Shown here one piece after another: positions 1 through 8,272 of a DNA stretch of 64,000 nucleotides. A model generated the notes under the pieces. That model did not search any database. It had not been told where the DNA came from and was given only the letters and a program-made list of their open reading frames with translations. The stretch comes from Chryseobacterium lathyri (GTDB taxonomy: Bacteria > Bacteroidota > Bacteroidia > Flavobacteriales > Weeksellaceae). The stretch is from positions 1-64,000 of the forward strand of contig NZ_QNFY01000005.1 of the NCBI RefSeq assembly GCF_003290185.1, written 5' to 3'. A program made the translations under genes and the position numbers. How positions within the stretch are numbered: the first letter of the stretch is position 1; every line of letters starts with the position of its first letter.

Positions 1-120
1 GTTATTATCTTCTATACAAAATTAAAATGAAATAATTAATAATATATGGTAATTTATTATATGAATTTTAGCCCTTACTTTGTGGCTCGAAATAATTTTT
101 TTTCATCATTTGTGTTTTTA

Positions 121-158
121 CCTTCTTGCAATTCTCTTTGCAAGAAGGTTTTGTTTTT
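121..158 (+). terminator. Rho-independent terminator
   Basis: Perfect 11-bp stem CCTTCTTGCAA / TTGCAAGAAGG (121-131 and 138-148) with a 6-nt loop, followed on the plus strand by a T-rich tract. The T tract sits on the plus side, so it most likely ends a rightward gene lying outside the left edge. A short open frame ending with TGA at 28-30 could be that gene's last codons. It also lies just beyond the 3' end of the minus-strand glycosidase. Confidence 0.75.
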
Positions 159-1824
159 ATTGGGATCCAAGCAAAACTCCTGAAACATTCCATGAGCTGA
201 AACTTGTACCTTCCGTTGCTCCCTGAGGGATCTTTATCTGTATTGTATGCTTGCCTGCTTTCATATCTCCAAGAGGAATGAAGTTAGGATTGGTAACTGT
301 TCCGGGACACCAGTTGGACCTGCTGAGGTCCGATGAGGAAAGCCCGTCCGGAAAATTACCTGATGCAGGGTTATAAAGCCTGTAAGAACCACAGTCTGAT
401 CTCCAGGGTACAAAAGAAAACATCATTTTTCCATCTAGGAATATAGAATTAGTTTTGGGAACAAATTCATCACCGTTTTCCCAGCCCCCGTGTCCGGTAG
501 TGATGTATCTCAGCTGAGCATTCTTTAAATCTTTTTCTAATGTAAATTCTACCAAAAGTCCTTTATCCCTGTCGAACATAGTTGAGTAATCCTGACCTGC
601 CATCTCCATGATATTTAAAGTATTAAAAAGAGGAATCGCCACATTGTTCCTATAAATGTTCTGGTCACTTTTATGAATAGTGATCTCAAGACTTATTTTA
701 TGACCGCCTTTATCATAATTACCGATAAAAGTACCCACCCAGAGTTCCTTTTCAGAAAGAGAGGGCTTCAATTCTGTGATATCCTGTCGGTACGGGCTTA
801 CGGTCTGCCAGTCTTTTCCTTTCAGTTGAATATGATTGAATTTCTGAATCCCGAAGGCTGTAAAGAATCTCATCATCTCTATGGCAGGACTGTAATTTTT
901 GGTTGTTGCTACTCCGTAATACTGCTTCCTGTTTCCGTTATCATAAACAGGAAGTGTTTTAGCCCCTTTTTCCAGTCCGTCAAAAAATGAGGTTTCTTTA
1001 TCCTGTGGAATAAAAAATACGGTTCCTGTTCTGTCGTAAGCATCTCCGTTAGATTGCTGTTTCACTTCGATAAAAATATTTTCACCTTCTTTAATCGCAG
1101 GGAATTTTATTTTTTTTAGGATGATGGTTCCGTTGGCAAATCTTTTTACCTGTTCATCCGATTTAGATTGATCTGAAAAATTGATGGTTTCATTGTCAAA
1201 AACTTTCAATGTGGTAAAACGACTTTTCCAGAAAAGATCCTTGTAACCCAGCAGATCGGTTGACTGTATTGAGCCTTTTAAAATATGATCAATATCTGTT
1301 TTTTTTACTTTTTTAATGGAGCTGGCAGTGACCTGCGAATTTTTATTTCTTTCGATTTCCAGTACAAATCCCAAATTCTGTCCTACAACAGACGGTCCAC
1401 CATTAATTTTTAAATCATTGGTATACCAAACCTCGATCGTATTGGAATTGATCTTCGTTACTGCTTTTTTACAGGTATAACCCAAAATCTTTTTCGTTTC
1501 ATTGGTTAATTCAAATGTTTGTTTTCCTATAGATTCGGCATCTGAAGAAGAAATAATTTCTCCCGGTTTCAGGAAAGCATAAGAAACAACCGTATTGGAA
1601 GGTTTCTCGATCTTGGTGATCTCAAATGGGTAATCACTTTTCTGTTCCCTTATCTTATTATTCAGAATAAAATTACTTTTTCCATCCGCCCAAACAAGAG
1701 TAGGGGACTGTTCGGTAAGAATTTTCCCATTATAAGAACTGGTATATTGGATCTCATAAGTCTGTGCATATGAAAGCCAACATAAGAATAAAGCTGAGAA
1801 GCTGAATAGAATTCTTTTATCCAT
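157..1824 (-). CDS. Secreted peptide-N-glycosidase F family protein (PNGase F-II-like)
   Basis: 555 aa exported enzyme predicted to cleave N-glycans from the Asn side chain of glycoproteins. Residues 1-20 form a signal peptide ending in SYAQ. About residues 21-200 resemble a GLPGLI-type beta-rich domain absent from classic PNGase F. The rest matches the two jelly-roll domains of PNGase F: Asp264 in NGDAYDR lies where the catalytic Asp of PNGase F sits, and Glu453 in ENGDEFVPK matches the catalytic Glu. Cys478 and Cys506 (SDCGS, NWCPGT) are probably disulphide bonded. The long N-terminal domain resembles what is known of the PNGase F-II type from Elizabethkingia. I do not see the third acidic residue of classic PNGase F, so substrate range may differ. 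It stands alone as a transcription unit. Confidence 0.82.
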   Translation of the reverse strand: MDKRILFSFSALFLCWLSYAQTYEIQYTSSYNGKILTEQSPTLVWADGKSNFILNNKIREQKSDYPFEITKIEKPSNTVVSYAFLKPGEIISSSDAESIGKQTFELTNETKKILGYTCKKAVTKINSNTIEVWYTNDLKINGGPSVVGQNLGFVLEIERNKNSQVTASSIKKVKKTDIDHILKGSIQSTDLLGYKDLFWKSRFTTLKVFDNETINFSDQSKSDEQVKRFANGTIILKKIKFPAIKEGENIFIEVKQQSNGDAYDRTGTVFFIPQDKETSFFDGLEKGAKTLPVYDNGNRKQYYGVATTKNYSPAIEMMRFFTAFGIQKFNHIQLKGKDWQTVSPYRQDITELKPSLSEKELWVGTFIGNYDKGGHKISLEITIHKSDQNIYRNNVAIPLFNTLNIMEMAGQDYSTMFDRDKGLLVEFTLEKDLKNAQLRYITTGHGGWENGDEFVPKTNSIFLDGKMMFSFVPWRSDCGSYRLYNPASGNFPDGLSSSDLSRSNWCPGTVTNPNFIPLGDMKAGKHTIQIKIPQGATEGTSFSSWNVSGVLLGSQ

Positions 1825-1966
1825 AAGTCTGGGTTTCCGTAAAGTTAATTTTCAATTTTCGGATTTTTGAAACAGTTACATATTATAAGTAGGGATTAAT
1901 GATGCAGATGTTACAAACCGCTTTCCAATATGGAGAAAAAATATATATTTGACTGCAATTTTCAAT

Positions 1967-1993
1967 AAAAAAGCTGCTCCGGATAGAGCAGCT
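1967..1993 (-). terminator. Terminator of the RNA methyltransferase gene
   Basis: Stem AGCTGCTC (1972-1979) / GAGCAGCT (1986-1993) with a 6-nt loop. Read on the minus strand it is followed by TTTTTTATTG, just after the stop codon at 2019. Confidence 0.75.
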
Positions 1994-2018
1994 GTATATT
2001 TTATAGATGAGTCAAAGA

Positions 2019-3224
2019 CTAAGAAACTCTTTCGATCAGTGCCATATAGAATCCATCATAACCATGGCTAGGCATTACTTTGTCATCTTTAATTAACTTA
2101 TAACCTGAGTTGGTTTTCAAGAATTCTTCTACCTGTAAATTATTTTCAGAAGGTAGAATAGAACAGGTAGCATATACCATTTTCCCGCCTACTTTAAGCA
2201 TTTTGGAGTAATCCTGAAGAATCTGTTGTTGCTCTTTTTTAATTCTGTCAATAAAATCCTGGTCAATTTTCCATTTACTGTCCGGATTTCTTTTTAAAAC
2301 ACCAAGTCCAGAGCATGGAGCGTCGATCAGAAGTCGGTCCACTTTATCATGAAGACGCTTGATCACTTTGTTGTCAGAGATCATGCGGGTTTCGATATTG
2401 TGCGCTCCCGCTCTTTTTGCACGGCGTTTCAGTTCAGCCAGCTTCCATTCGAAGATATCCAAAGCTACGATCTGTCCTTTATTCCCCATCAATGCAGCTA
2501 AGTGAAGGGTTTTCCCCCCCGCACCCGCACAAGCATCCACAACTCTTTGCCCTTCTTTTACATCCAGGAAATACCCGATCTTCTGTGAAGAAGCATCCTG
2601 AACCTCAAATAGACCTTCTTTAAAGGCTGTTGTAAGAAAAACATTCTTCTTTTCCTCAAGCTGTACAGCATCCGGATAGTTTTTTACCGTGTAAGCCACT
2701 ACACCTTCATCTGAAAGATCAGAAATAAGTTCTTTTGGAGTTGTTTTAAGACTGTTTGCTCTTAATACGGTCGGAGCCTGCTCGTTCAAAGCGTGCATTT
2801 CTTTTTCCCAGCCCGGTCCTAATTCTTTTTCCAAAGTTTCAGCCAGCCATTCAGGAATAGAATGCTCGATAGCTTTTGTAGGAACGGTGTTCTTTTTAAG
2901 CTTGGTAAGGATATCTGCGATTTTAATTCCGTCAAATTCTTCAAACTTTTTATAATTGGTCTTGCTCCAAAGCAGATACGCAATCATCAGCTTATATATA
3001 TTGGTTGGTTTTACACCTTCCCCCATATAATATTCAAGACGTTTTTTCCAGCGGATAATATTATAGAAGATCTCAGAAACAACGGCTCTGTCCTGACTTC
3101 CCCATTTTCTGTGGGCTTTTAAAAGTCTTTCGATTACCTTATCGGCATATTTATTTTTCTCGAAAAATGTTTCCTGTAAAGCATCGTGAATTCCGATTGC
3201 TAGGTTTCTGTGAATAAGTTCCAT
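2019..3224 (-). CDS. RsmB/NOP-family class I SAM-dependent RNA (cytosine-5-) methyltransferase
   Basis: 401 aa cytoplasmic enzyme predicted to methylate C5 of a cytosine in rRNA (RsmB/RsmF-like). The C-terminal half holds the SAM-binding motif VVDACAGAGGKTLHLA, the motif IV proline-cysteine PCSGLGVLKRNPD and the catalytic-cysteine motif TCSILPSEN; the two cysteines are the hallmark of m5C RNA methyltransferases. The N-terminal half is helical. The open frame extends upstream to 3287, but I start at the ATG ending at 3224 (MELIHRNLAIG) because a -7 box lies at 3250-3257, inside the longer frame. The exact target nucleotide cannot be read from the sequence. Confidence 0.88.
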   Translation of the reverse strand: MELIHRNLAIGIHDALQETFFEKNKYADKVIERLLKAHRKWGSQDRAVVSEIFYNIIRWKKRLEYYMGEGVKPTNIYKLMIAYLLWSKTNYKKFEEFDGIKIADILTKLKKNTVPTKAIEHSIPEWLAETLEKELGPGWEKEMHALNEQAPTVLRANSLKTTPKELISDLSDEGVVAYTVKNYPDAVQLEEKKNVFLTTAFKEGLFEVQDASSQKIGYFLDVKEGQRVVDACAGAGGKTLHLAALMGNKGQIVALDIFEWKLAELKRRAKRAGAHNIETRMISDNKVIKRLHDKVDRLLIDAPCSGLGVLKRNPDSKWKIDQDFIDRIKKEQQQILQDYSKMLKVGGKMVYATCSILPSENNLQVEEFLKTNSGYKLIKDDKVMPSHGYDGFYMALIERVS

Positions 3225-3249
3225 AAAATTGCTTCGCTGTTTGAATCTG

Positions 3250-3257
3250 CAAAAGTA
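3250..3257 (-). promoter_or_regulatory. -7 promoter box of the RNA methyltransferase gene
   Basis: TACTTTTG on the minus strand matches the Bacteroidetes -7 consensus TAnnTTTG. It lies 26 nt upstream of the chosen ATG and excludes the longer start at 3287. Confidence 0.65.
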
Positions 3258-3266
3258 CGAATTATA

Positions 3267-3420
3267 GTTGAGAGTTGCAGAATTCAAGTTTTAGAGTGGG
3301 AGAGCTTGTGGGTTATGAAGTTTTGGGGTACGGAGTGCCGGCATGAAAGTCGGAGAGTTTTAGGGTTTGAGAGTTCGAAATCCCTAGGGATGAGATCCGG
3401 GTTTGAGTCATAGGATTCCA
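3267..3420 (-). repeat. Degenerate heptanucleotide-period intergenic repeat
   Basis: Fills most of the 354-nt gap between 3224 and 3579. Read in 7-nt steps the sequence keeps a loose common pattern (GTTGAGA, GTTGCAG, AATTCAA, GTTTTAG, AGTGGGA and so on). Its reverse complement shares AACCCTAAAACTCTCCGACT with the element at 13958-14080 apart from one inserted A. Short open frames here on both strands are products of this low-complexity DNA. Confidence 0.6.
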
Positions 3421-3555
3421 TATGATCAAGAAATATTAAATGAATGGCAAGTATCTTGTGGGGTTCCGAGGTCACCAGTTTTAATGTCTGACATCCAAAA
3501 TCTTGATTTCTGGCCTTTACTTATCTTGATTATGAATACATTCTACAAAAAATTC

Positions 3556-3563
3556 TACCTTTG
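3556..3563 (+). promoter_or_regulatory. -7 promoter box of the PhnA-like gene
   Basis: TACCTTTG, a match to TAnnTTTG, ending 15 nt before the ATG at 3579. A possible TTG start at 3561 lies inside the box and is therefore not used. Confidence 0.65.
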
Positions 3564-3578
3564 CAAAAAATAAAAAAT

Positions 3579-3926
3579 ATGAGTGATACTGTACTTTGTC
3601 CGAAATGCGGCTCCGAATTTACCTATCCGAGTGAAAATAATATGATGACCTGTTCGCAGTGTTTTTACGAATGGAATCCTGAAGAAACGACTGCTGAAAG
3701 TTCTAACGAAGGAAAAATACTGGATTCAAACGGGAATGAGCTTCAGGATGGAGATTCTGTAGTAGTAATCAAGGATCTTCCCGTAAAAGGAGCACCAAAA
3801 CCGGTAAAAGCTGGAACAAAAGTTAAAAATATCCGTCTAAGACCGGACAGCGATCATAATATTGACTGTAAAATTGACGGTTTCGGATCTATGGCTTTGA
3901 AATCAGAGTTTGTGAAGAAAGCATAA
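3579..3926 (+). CDS. PhnA/YjdM-like zinc-ribbon protein
   Basis: 115 aa cytoplasmic protein of the PhnA (YjdM) family. It has an N-terminal zinc ribbon made by CPKCGSEF and CSQCFYEW (four cysteines). The C-terminal SH3-like domain runs from about residue 45 ([23 protein letters not shown]) to the end. Despite the historical name, this family is not a demonstrated phosphonate hydrolase, and its role is unclear. It is a single gene with its own promoter, and a hairpin followed by T residues lies downstream. Confidence 0.88.
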   Translation: MSDTVLCPKCGSEFTYPSENNMMTCSQCFYEWNPEETTAESSNEGKILDSNGNELQDGDSVVVIKDLPVKGAPKPVKAGTKVKNIRLRPDSDHNIDCKIDGFGSMALKSEFVKKA

Positions 3927-4057
3927 CGTTTATTTGAAAAAAATAAAAAAAGGAAAAGATTGGACAGTGTAATCTTTCAAAGACTTAATTGCAGGGAAGT
4001 GCTAATGTCCGTCTCAGGGCAGAAAGAGAATTAACCAAAAATTTCCTTATGCTGTGG

Positions 4058-4110
4058 AAATACAAATGTAAGAAAAAGTTTCAAACTGCTTCTTAGATTT
4101 GTATTTTTTT
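4058..4110 (+). terminator. Hairpin with T tract in the 3927-4228 gap
   Basis: Long stem AAATACAAAT-GT-AAGAA (4058-4074) / TTCTT-AG-ATTTGTATTT (4090-4106), interrupted by a 2-nt mismatch and followed by T residues on the plus strand. It probably ends the PhnA-like transcript. I see nothing else definite in this 300-nt gap. Confidence 0.55.
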
Positions 4111-4228
4111 TATCCACATATTAACAATAACTGTAAGGAAATGTATAAGTTATGGAAGATTGGCAGATAAGTTTGTGAATTGTATATATAGAAAATTAGT
4201 TCAATACCAATAATAATCTTTCTGTTAT

Positions 4229-5164
4229 TTAAACAAAAGAAATCCTGATATTTCCCTCTATCTTCCCGTCTGTATAAACAATAAGTTCTTTATTTTGAAC
4301 CTTGATCTTATTCCAGTAATGGTTTCCTGCAAACCTGCTTTCCAGGAGTTCGGCTTCATTTCCATTGTCAGAGATTTTTATTTCTTTAGGATAATATGAA
4401 AACTTAGGAAGCTGGAACTCTGCTTTTTCTTCCTCACTGAATATGTTCACTTCACCAAAAAGTTTGGCGACATAAGAATTATAAGGCTGCTTGTAGGTTT
4501 CTTCCGGGCTGTCGTTCTGGATTAGCCTTCCATCCTTCAGAATGACGATCTGGTCGAGCCAAGGCATAATATCCTGAAGTTCGTGGGTAGAAATAATTAA
4601 AGAGATCTGATGTTGTTTCACATACCTGAACAGTCTTTCACGAAGCTCTATTTTTCTAGGGAAATCCAGGTTACTGAAAGGTTCATCTAAAATAAGCAAT
4701 TTCGGCAATACAGAAAGTGCTCTGGCTATGGCAACCCTCTGTTGCTGGCCTCCGCTTAAATATTTAGGAAGCACATGGGCGAATTCCTGGAGTCCTACCA
4801 CTTCCAGAAGTTCCATCACCGTTTCTTTTTTTTGAGCTAAATTGATATTAGAAATAAATTTCCCCACATTTTCAGCAACAGTGGCATAAGGCATCAGGTC
4901 AAAATTCTGGGCTACCAGCTTCATTTCAGCTTCTCCGGGAACAAGATTTCCCTTGGGACCCAAAAGCCGTTTTCCATTAAAAATAATCTCGCCACTTTCC
5001 CAGTCCAGCAGTCCGTAAATAAGGTTAAGCAATGTAGACTTTCCACAGCCGCTTTCTCCTGCCAGTGCAATGATTCTGCCTTCCTCAAAACCCAGATTAA
5101 GGTTCTGAAACAGGGGATTATCTTTGGTGTGGGAAAAATATAAATTGTTTATTTCTAAAAGCAT
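4229..5164 (-). CDS. ABC transporter ATP-binding protein
   Basis: 311 aa ATPase subunit of an importer-type ABC transporter. Walker A GESGCGKST is at 36-44, the Q-loop Gln is at about 86, the signature LSGGQ at 136-140 is followed by QQR, and Walker B LLILDE at 156-161 is followed by the D-loop SNLD and the switch histidine in ISTHE. The last ~80 residues form a C-terminal extension with weak TOBE-like character, as in spermidine/putrescine or iron importers. No permease or binding protein is encoded beside it, so the substrate and even the transport role are open. The -7 box lies only 4 nt before the ATG, so the mRNA may be leaderless. Confidence 0.85.
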   Translation of the reverse strand: MLLEINNLYFSHTKDNPLFQNLNLGFEEGRIIALAGESGCGKSTLLNLIYGLLDWESGEIIFNGKRLLGPKGNLVPGEAEMKLVAQNFDLMPYATVAENVGKFISNINLAQKKETVMELLEVVGLQEFAHVLPKYLSGGQQQRVAIARALSVLPKLLILDEPFSNLDFPRKIELRERLFRYVKQHQISLIISTHELQDIMPWLDQIVILKDGRLIQNDSPEETYKQPYNSYVAKLFGEVNIFSEEEKAEFQLPKFSYYPKEIKISDNGNEAELLESRFAGNHYWNKIKVQNKELIVYTDGKIEGNIRISFV

Positions 5165-5168
5165 AATA

Positions 5169-5176
5169 CAAATGTA
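5169..5176 (-). promoter_or_regulatory. -7 promoter box immediately before the ABC ATPase start
   Basis: TACATTTG on the minus strand, followed by TATT and then the ATG ending at 5164. With the usual 5-7 nt from box to start site, transcription would begin at the ATG itself. Confidence 0.55.
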
Positions 5177-5239
5177 AGGTTTTTATGAAAAAATAAAATT
5201 TTTTATTATATTAGCGGAAGCAATAAAAATATATCAAAA

Positions 5240-5899
5240 ATGAAAAAAAAACTGTTTACACTAGCTATTCCTGCTTTATTTGTTGCAGCTGTGGTGGTTT
5301 CTTGTAAAAAAGACAAACCGGTTACCAGCGAAAGCAATGAAGTAACAACTACAAAAGACGGGAATCAGTATACGGTGGACACATTGAACAGTAAAGTGGA
5401 GTGGAAAGGATATAAAGTTTTCAAGTCTGAAAGTACAAGTCATTTCGGAACGATCAAGTTTGAAAGCGGTGATGTTACCATAAAAGACGGAAAGCTTGAA
5501 AGCGGGAAATTTGTGGCAGATATGGGCTCTCTGACGTCTGTAGACCTTAAAGACGATGCTGACCAGTTAGGAAAACTGAACGGTCATCTTAAAAGCGGTG
5601 ATTTCTTTGAAGTGGAAAAATTCCCAACGGCTTCCTTTGAAATTACCAAAGTAACGCCGGCTACGGAAGGAGATTATAACACACTTTTGGATGGGAATTT
5701 AACCATTAAAGGTATTTCAAAACCGGTTCAGTTTAAGGCCAACGTTTCTGTAAAAGACGGAGAAGTAAGTGTGGCTACTGAGCCAAAAGATATTAAAAGA
5801 GAAGAGTTTGGCGTAAAGTTCCAGGCTCCTGCTGAAAACGGGGTGATCAAGGATGAGGTAACTCTTCAGATCAACGTTAAAGCTTTAGAAAAGAAATAA
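5240..5899 (+). CDS. YceI-family lipoprotein
   Basis: 219 aa. An N-terminal signal ends in the lipobox VVVSC, with Cys22 the likely lipidated residue, so the protein is anchored in a membrane facing the periplasm. From about residue 42 it is a YceI domain (YTVDTLNSKVEWKGYKVFKSESTSHFGTIKF...). This lipocalin-like barrel in the family binds isoprenoid or quinone-like ligands. It contains the typical TASFEITKV and DGNLTIKGISKPVQF strands. It is a single gene, ended by a hairpin at 5932. The ligand is unknown. Confidence 0.9.
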   Translation: MKKKLFTLAIPALFVAAVVVSCKKDKPVTSESNEVTTTKDGNQYTVDTLNSKVEWKGYKVFKSESTSHFGTIKFESGDVTIKDGKLESGKFVADMGSLTSVDLKDDADQLGKLNGHLKSGDFFEVEKFPTASFEITKVTPATEGDYNTLLDGNLTIKGISKPVQFKANVSVKDGEVSVATEPKDIKREEFGVKFQAPAENGVIKDEVTLQINVKALEKK

Positions 5900-5931
5900 T
5901 TTTTTTATTTAAGTGAAATAAGTGATTGAAG

Positions 5932-5961
5932 TCTGCCTCCCGTAAAGGGGCAGATTTTTTT
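5932..5961 (+). terminator. Terminator of the YceI gene
   Basis: Stem TCTGCC / GGCAGA (5932-5937 and 5949-5954) with an inner C-rich/G-rich extension, followed by seven T residues. Confidence 0.8.
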
Positions 5962-5992
5962 ATCACAGATTCATTATTAAACTTAAAAAACG

Positions 5993-6000
5993 TATTTTTG
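5993..6000 (+). promoter_or_regulatory. -7 promoter box of pheS
   Basis: TATTTTTG matches TAnnTTTG and lies 25 nt upstream of the pheS ATG. Confidence 0.65.
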
Positions 6001-6025
6001 CAAAACATTTTGAAAGGGTAAAACA

Positions 6026-7036
6026 ATGATAGAAAAGATAGAAGAACTACTTACCGAAGTAAACAGCTTCAATGCTACATCTAAAGAGGAAATTGAAAAC
6101 TTCCGAATTAAATATAATGGTAAAAAAGGTGTTCTGAATGATTTTTTTGAAAAATTTAAAGAAGTTCCAAACGACCAGAAAAAAGAATTCGGACAGAAGA
6201 TTAATTCTTTAAAACAAGCTGTTGCAGGAAAACTGGAAGATCTTAAAGATGCTTCCCAGTCTGCTATTGTCACAGAAAAAGAAGATCTTACAAGGCCAGC
6301 TTTTCCATTGGATCTTGGGTCAAGACACCCGATCAATCTGGTGAAAAACAGAATTATTGAAATCTTCAAATCTATAGGTTTCGCAGTAGCCGATGGTCCT
6401 GAAATAGAGGACGACTGGCACAACTTCACGGCTCTTAACCTTCCCGAATACCATCCGGCAAGAGATATGCAGGATACTTTCTTCATCGAGCAGAATCCGG
6501 ATATCCTTTTAAGAACGCATACCTCTTCCGTACAGATCCGTTATATGGAAGAAAACCAGCCGCCGATCAGAATTCTTTCTCCGGGAAGAGTATTCAGAAA
6601 TGAGGCTATTTCTTCACGCTCACACTGTATTTTCCATCAGATTGAAGGATTGTATATTGACGAGAATGTAAGTTTTGCCGATCTTAAGCAGACAATCCAG
6701 TTCTTTACCACTGAGCTTTTCGGTAAATCCAAAATCAGAATGAGACCGTCTTATTTCCCGTTCACAGAGCCTAGTGCTGAAATTGATGTATACTGGGGAT
6801 TAAACTCTGAAACTGATTACAGAATTACCAAAGGAACAGGTTGGCTGGAGATTATGGGATGCGGAATGGTAGACCCTGCGGTTCTTAAAAATGTAAATAT
6901 TGACTCTGAGAAATATTCAGGATATGCTTTCGGAATGGGGATTGAAAGAATTACAATGCTTCTTTACCAGATGAGCGACATCAGAATGTTCTTCGAAAAT
7001 GATATCAGAACTTTAGAACAGTTTAAATCACTATAA
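6026..7036 (+). CDS. pheS: Phenylalanine-tRNA ligase alpha subunit
   Basis: 336 aa catalytic subunit of the heterotetrameric PheRS that charges tRNA-Phe. The N-terminal coiled coil (about 1-85) binds tRNA. The class II core follows: [23 protein letters not shown], the dimer motif, motif 2 [23 protein letters not shown] and motif 3 [16 protein letters not shown]. The Phe-pocket region [12 protein letters not shown] is present. Its length is normal. pheT is not adjacent, which is common in Bacteroidetes. A strong terminator follows directly. Confidence 0.97.
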   Translation: MIEKIEELLTEVNSFNATSKEEIENFRIKYNGKKGVLNDFFEKFKEVPNDQKKEFGQKINSLKQAVAGKLEDLKDASQSAIVTEKEDLTRPAFPLDLGSRHPINLVKNRIIEIFKSIGFAVADGPEIEDDWHNFTALNLPEYHPARDMQDTFFIEQNPDILLRTHTSSVQIRYMEENQPPIRILSPGRVFRNEAISSRSHCIFHQIEGLYIDENVSFADLKQTIQFFTTELFGKSKIRMRPSYFPFTEPSAEIDVYWGLNSETDYRITKGTGWLEIMGCGMVDPAVLKNVNIDSEKYSGYAFGMGIERITMLLYQMSDIRMFFENDIRTLEQFKSL

Positions 7037-7042
7037 AAAATT

Positions 7043-7072
7043 AAACCTCCGAAATCTCCGGAGGTTTTTGTT
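7043..7072 (+). terminator. Terminator of pheS
   Basis: Stem AAACCTCCG / CGGAGGTTT (7043-7051 and 7059-7067) with a 7-nt loop and a trailing T tract. Confidence 0.88.
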
Positions 7073-7196
7073 TTTAATTACTGACCTAAGAAACAAAACG
7101 TAATTAAAAACGAGATTATATTGAAAAATCACAACGTGACCGTTTTAATAGAGGTTTATTAATTTTATATTAATTTTTTCTTCTCTGAAATTCCCT

Positions 7197-7218
7197 CACC
7201 TGAACGAAGTCGAAGCGT
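7197..7218 (-). repeat. Fragment of a REP-like element in the 7037-7350 gap
   Basis: The reverse complement reads GCTTCGACTTCGTTCAG, a partial copy of the arm of the inverted element at 31522-31618. The rest of this 313-nt gap holds two terminators and AT-rich DNA without a recognisable gene. Confidence 0.55.
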
Positions 7219-7287
7219 TATCTTTATTAGTCTGAGTTTGCTGTTATTAGTAAGACAGCTGGAAATTAAAATGTATTACATTAAACC

Positions 7288-7327
7288 ATAAAAAAGCCTG
7301 CAAAAATATTTTGCAGGCTTTTTTTTA
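7288..7327 (-). terminator. Bidirectional terminator of the DUF3108 gene
   Basis: Near-perfect stem AAAAAGCCTGCAAAA / TTTTGCAGGCTTTTT (from 7291) with an A run on one side and a T run on the other, so it works on both strands. It lies between the convergent pheS and DUF3108 genes. Confidence 0.88.
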
Positions 7328-7350
7328 TAATTCAAAAGGCTGAATATCTT

Positions 7351-8118
7351 TTATTTATATTTTAAAGGGTATTTCACATTTTTAAGATCATCAATACTTG
7401 CTTTCAGTGAACCTACGGCCAGCTCGGCCTGCAGAAGCATTGGAATATGATTGGCGTCATTGGTAACCCACATTGTAACGCCTTCTTTTTCTTTGAAAAC
7501 CCTTCCACTTTTTACAGACGGGATAATTTTCAGACAGTTAATGGTTCCGAATTTGGTTTTCAGATCCTCAGTTCCTGTCACTTTCAGCTGAAACGGAAAC
7601 ATTTCATCATCGATCCATACATTCATGTTGATCACCGTTCCGACCTTTAATTCACTGGTACTTTTGCTTCTCAGGTAGTAGAAGCATGAAAGCATATCCT
7701 GAACGCCTTTTACAGATTTAATCACCTTTGAACCATTGGCAGGAGTCTTTTTATCTGTTAAGATAAGCGTATTATTAGTATGGTTGAAAACGGTTTCAAA
7801 ATGCTGGCGGTAGCTACCTTCACGTACATTTCTTACATAAAAGCTTGGCAGCCCGGTTTCTATATTAATGAAGCTTTCATATAAATCTTCTACTTTAAAA
7901 AAGGCTTTTACAGCGCCTGTAGTTTTTCCTGTACCTTTTACGTACAGATGGGGAACACCCATATAATTTGTCTTTTTGGCAGTAAGATTGGCAGTTCCGG
8001 CATTCAGGATTCCATAGTGTATTCTGAATGTAATAGACTCACCGTCAGAGATATTGTCGATCTGAGCATAGCTCAACAGGAACATAAATAGTGCAAAAAG
8101 ATTTAAAATTTTCTTCAT
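7351..8118 (-). CDS. DUF3108 domain-containing exported protein
   Basis: 255 aa. The signal peptide ends near residue 18 (FLLSYAQ). The rest is a single beta-rich DUF3108-type domain (GESITFRIHYGILNAGTANLTAK at the start, then GTGKTTGAVKAFFKVEDLYES and MWVTNDANHIPMLLQAEL). The family is periplasmic or outer-membrane-associated and has no proven biochemical role. It is monocistronic, with its own -7 box and terminator. The assignment rests on the characteristic motifs at both ends. Confidence 0.85.
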   Translation of the reverse strand: MKKILNLFALFMFLLSYAQIDNISDGESITFRIHYGILNAGTANLTAKKTNYMGVPHLYVKGTGKTTGAVKAFFKVEDLYESFINIETGLPSFYVRNVREGSYRQHFETVFNHTNNTLILTDKKTPANGSKVIKSVKGVQDMLSCFYYLRSKSTSELKVGTVINMNVWIDDEMFPFQLKVTGTEDLKTKFGTINCLKIIPSVKSGRVFKEKEGVTMWVTNDANHIPMLLQAELAVGSLKASIDDLKNVKYPLKYK

Positions 8119-8144
8119 GGTATGAAATTTAACAAAAACATTGC

Positions 8145-8152
8145 CAAATTTA
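8145..8152 (-). promoter_or_regulatory. -7 promoter box of the DUF3108 gene
   Basis: TAAATTTG on the minus strand, 26 nt before the ATG. Confidence 0.6.
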
Positions 8153-8234
8153 AGATCCTTAACTATTTACAGAGATTTGATAAATCTCAGGTTTTTATTT
8201 AGAATCAATTAAATATGCTTCGCATTAAAATTAG

Positions 8235-8242
8235 TAAATTTG
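8235..8242 (+). promoter_or_regulatory. -7 promoter box of the ferredoxin reductase gene
   Basis: TAAATTTG, a TAnnTTTG match, 30 nt before the ATG at 8273 and divergent from the DUF3108 promoter. Confidence 0.65.
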
Positions 8243-8272
8243 CAGTTACATGTATAATTAAATTATCTTATT

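Noticed and set aside
1..30. Possible C-terminal end of a rightward gene (frame ending VIIFYTKLK then TGA)
   Set aside because: Only ten codons are visible; the downstream terminator is consistent with it, but the frame cannot be shown to be coding.
3284..3475. Short open frames on both strands in the heptad repeat region
   Set aside because: They coincide with low-complexity 7-nt periodic DNA and have no protein-like features.
5983..6486. 167-aa open frame opposite pheS
   Set aside because: Shadow of the pheS coding sequence with a composition unlike a protein family.
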